Origin: Deltaproteobacteria bacterium
Lineage (GTDB): Bacteria > Desulfobacterota > Dissulfuribacteria > Dissulfuribacterales > UBA3076
DNA length: 52,140 nt
NCBI GenBank assembly: GCA_018399745.1
Contig: JAGYNZ010000020.1
Span: 1 to 52,140 of the forward strand
Reading direction: 5' to 3'
In this document: piece by piece, positions 51,662 through 52,140 of the stretch
Numbering within the stretch: position 1 is the stretch's first letter
Layout of the letters: every line of letters begins with the position of its first letter
Made by a program: the position numbers and the translations under genes
The notes under the pieces: generated by a model
What the model saw: the letters and a program-made list of their open reading frames with translations, nothing else
The model's database searches: none
Told to the model about the DNA's origin: nothing

Positions 51662-52140
51662 TCACTTCATGTCCGCCACATATACCCATAAAACAGCGCC
51701 CAGCTCAACCGGTACCTCTCTGCCCTCGTGTTTCTTTTTTTCATTTGCTTCATTGAGTGCAGCAAACCCCCACCATCCCTCTTTCGGCATAGAATAGAAA
51801 AAGATGCCCTGCTGATCTGTGTGTACAACCTGGGTCACATATGGGCCCGCCGGTGCCTCAATCTTTTTGTCCTTATTATAAAATTCTATCTCGATCTCAC
51901 TGTTCGGCGCGGGTTTTCCGTCCAAGAGTACCTGCCCGACGAAGACATTGCCTGTCCACAGGCCATACGGCCGGGTTAAAGGTATGATCTCAGTTTTCGG
52001 GCCAATCGGCTGATCCCAACCCTCTTCCAGCCCGAACGCATTTACCACTACTTTGGTGAAGTGTTGGATATAGCAGTCTTCCGCAGGCTCCCAGTATGGC
52101 TGCGGGACGAAGTAGAAGATATGATCTCCGGGACTCCCCA
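51662..52140 (-). CDS. nikK: NikK-like DUF4198 periplasmic protein (5' partial)
   Basis: The frame is open to the right edge of the window (first complete codon at 52138), and no true start is inside it; GTG 52048 lies within the conserved region. Residues encoded near the edge read [18 protein letters not shown], then [22 protein letters not shown] and [16 protein letters not shown], all typical of DUF4198/NikK. It should be an exported domain that helps present metal to the importer. It precedes nikM by about 180 nt of non-coding DNA. The gene is cut by the window edge and its N-terminus is unseen. Confidence 0.87.
   Translation of the reverse strand, partial: GSPGDHIFYFVPQPYWEPAEDCYIQHFTKVVVNAFGLEEGWDQPIGPKTEIIPLTRPYGLWTGNVFVGQVLLDGKPAPNSEIEIEFYNKDKKIEAPAGPYVTQVVHTDQQGIFFYSMPKEGWWGFAALNEANEKKKHEGREVPVELGAVLWVYVADMK

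Noticed and set aside
1-52140. CRISPR arrays, tRNA genes, rRNA genes, prophage or transposase genes
   Set aside because: I looked for regularly spaced repeats, T-loop GTTCGA patterns and typical transposase or phage proteins in the gaps and found none that hold up.

Overview
The window looks like a chromosomal segment of a Gram-negative, strictly or mostly anaerobic sulfur-metabolising bacterium, most likely of the Desulfobacterota (former Deltaproteobacteria). The main clues are a true DsrC with both C-terminal cysteines, a YcaO-TPR protein just upstream of it, the archaeal-type entry into the shikimate pathway (ADH synthase plus class II 3-dehydroquinate synthase), lipid A/Kdo genes (lpxK, waaA), two sigma-54 activators, and an ECF-type nickel/cobalt importer with NikK/NikL-like parts. 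No rRNA, tRNA, CRISPR array, prophage or insertion sequence was recognised. The taxonomic assignment is inference from gene content.

Layout. 1-5.2 kb: a DUF2868 membrane protein (cut by the window edge), its usual DUF3482 GTPase partner, a class I O-methyltransferase-like protein and a patatin lipase, all on the plus strand. 5.3-10.4 kb: a minimal nucleotidyltransferase with a tiny overlapping partner, a protein that appears to join an FKBP/SlyD-like domain to a methyltransferase, a GH15 glucoamylase-like hydrolase, and a frameshifted pyridoxamine-phosphate-oxidase-fold gene. 10.5-14.4 kb (minus): rmlC, rmlA, a UDP-sugar dehydrogenase and a multi-pass permease of the ArsP_2 type. 15-22.1 kb: an envelope/metal stress island with a soluble ZraP-like protein, then ECF sigma factor, WPE-type anti-sigma-like protein and membrane-anchored ZraP/CnrX-like sensor, then an outer-membrane factor, MacA-type adaptor, MacB-type ATPase and separate permease. 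The first three of that run overlap by 4 nt, and the efflux genes are coupled or nearly so.

22.4-33.1 kb: housekeeping and sulfur genes: aroE, aroK, a class II EF-G, a DUF5335-like protein, YcaO-TPR, dsrC with its own promoter and terminator, an exported FG-GAP-like protein, and the two archaeal-type shikimate entry enzymes. 33.2-34.3 kb (minus): a zinc-ribbon mini-protein translationally coupled to an ATP-grasp ligase, a pairing reminiscent of LysW/LysX. 34.6-48 kb: glucose-6-phosphate isomerase, 5-formyl-THF cyclo-ligase, an exported OB-fold protein, two NtrC-type regulators flanking a lipid kinase, PilZ protein and prepilin peptidase, a RluB-type pseudouridine synthase, waaA, lpxK and an M42 peptidase. 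48.1-52.1 kb (minus): an AT-rich, probably acquired methyltransferase, and the nickel/cobalt ECF importer (NikO, Q, L, M and a NikK-like DUF4198 protein running off the right edge).

The best candidates for undescribed biology are the zinc-ribbon/ATP-grasp pair (33181-34256), the YcaO-TPR/DUF5335/DsrC neighbourhood (26369-29242), the FKBP-like/methyltransferase fusion (6480-7682), and the Cnr-like sigma/sensor system that appears to control a MacAB-type rather than a CBA-type pump (14976-22125).
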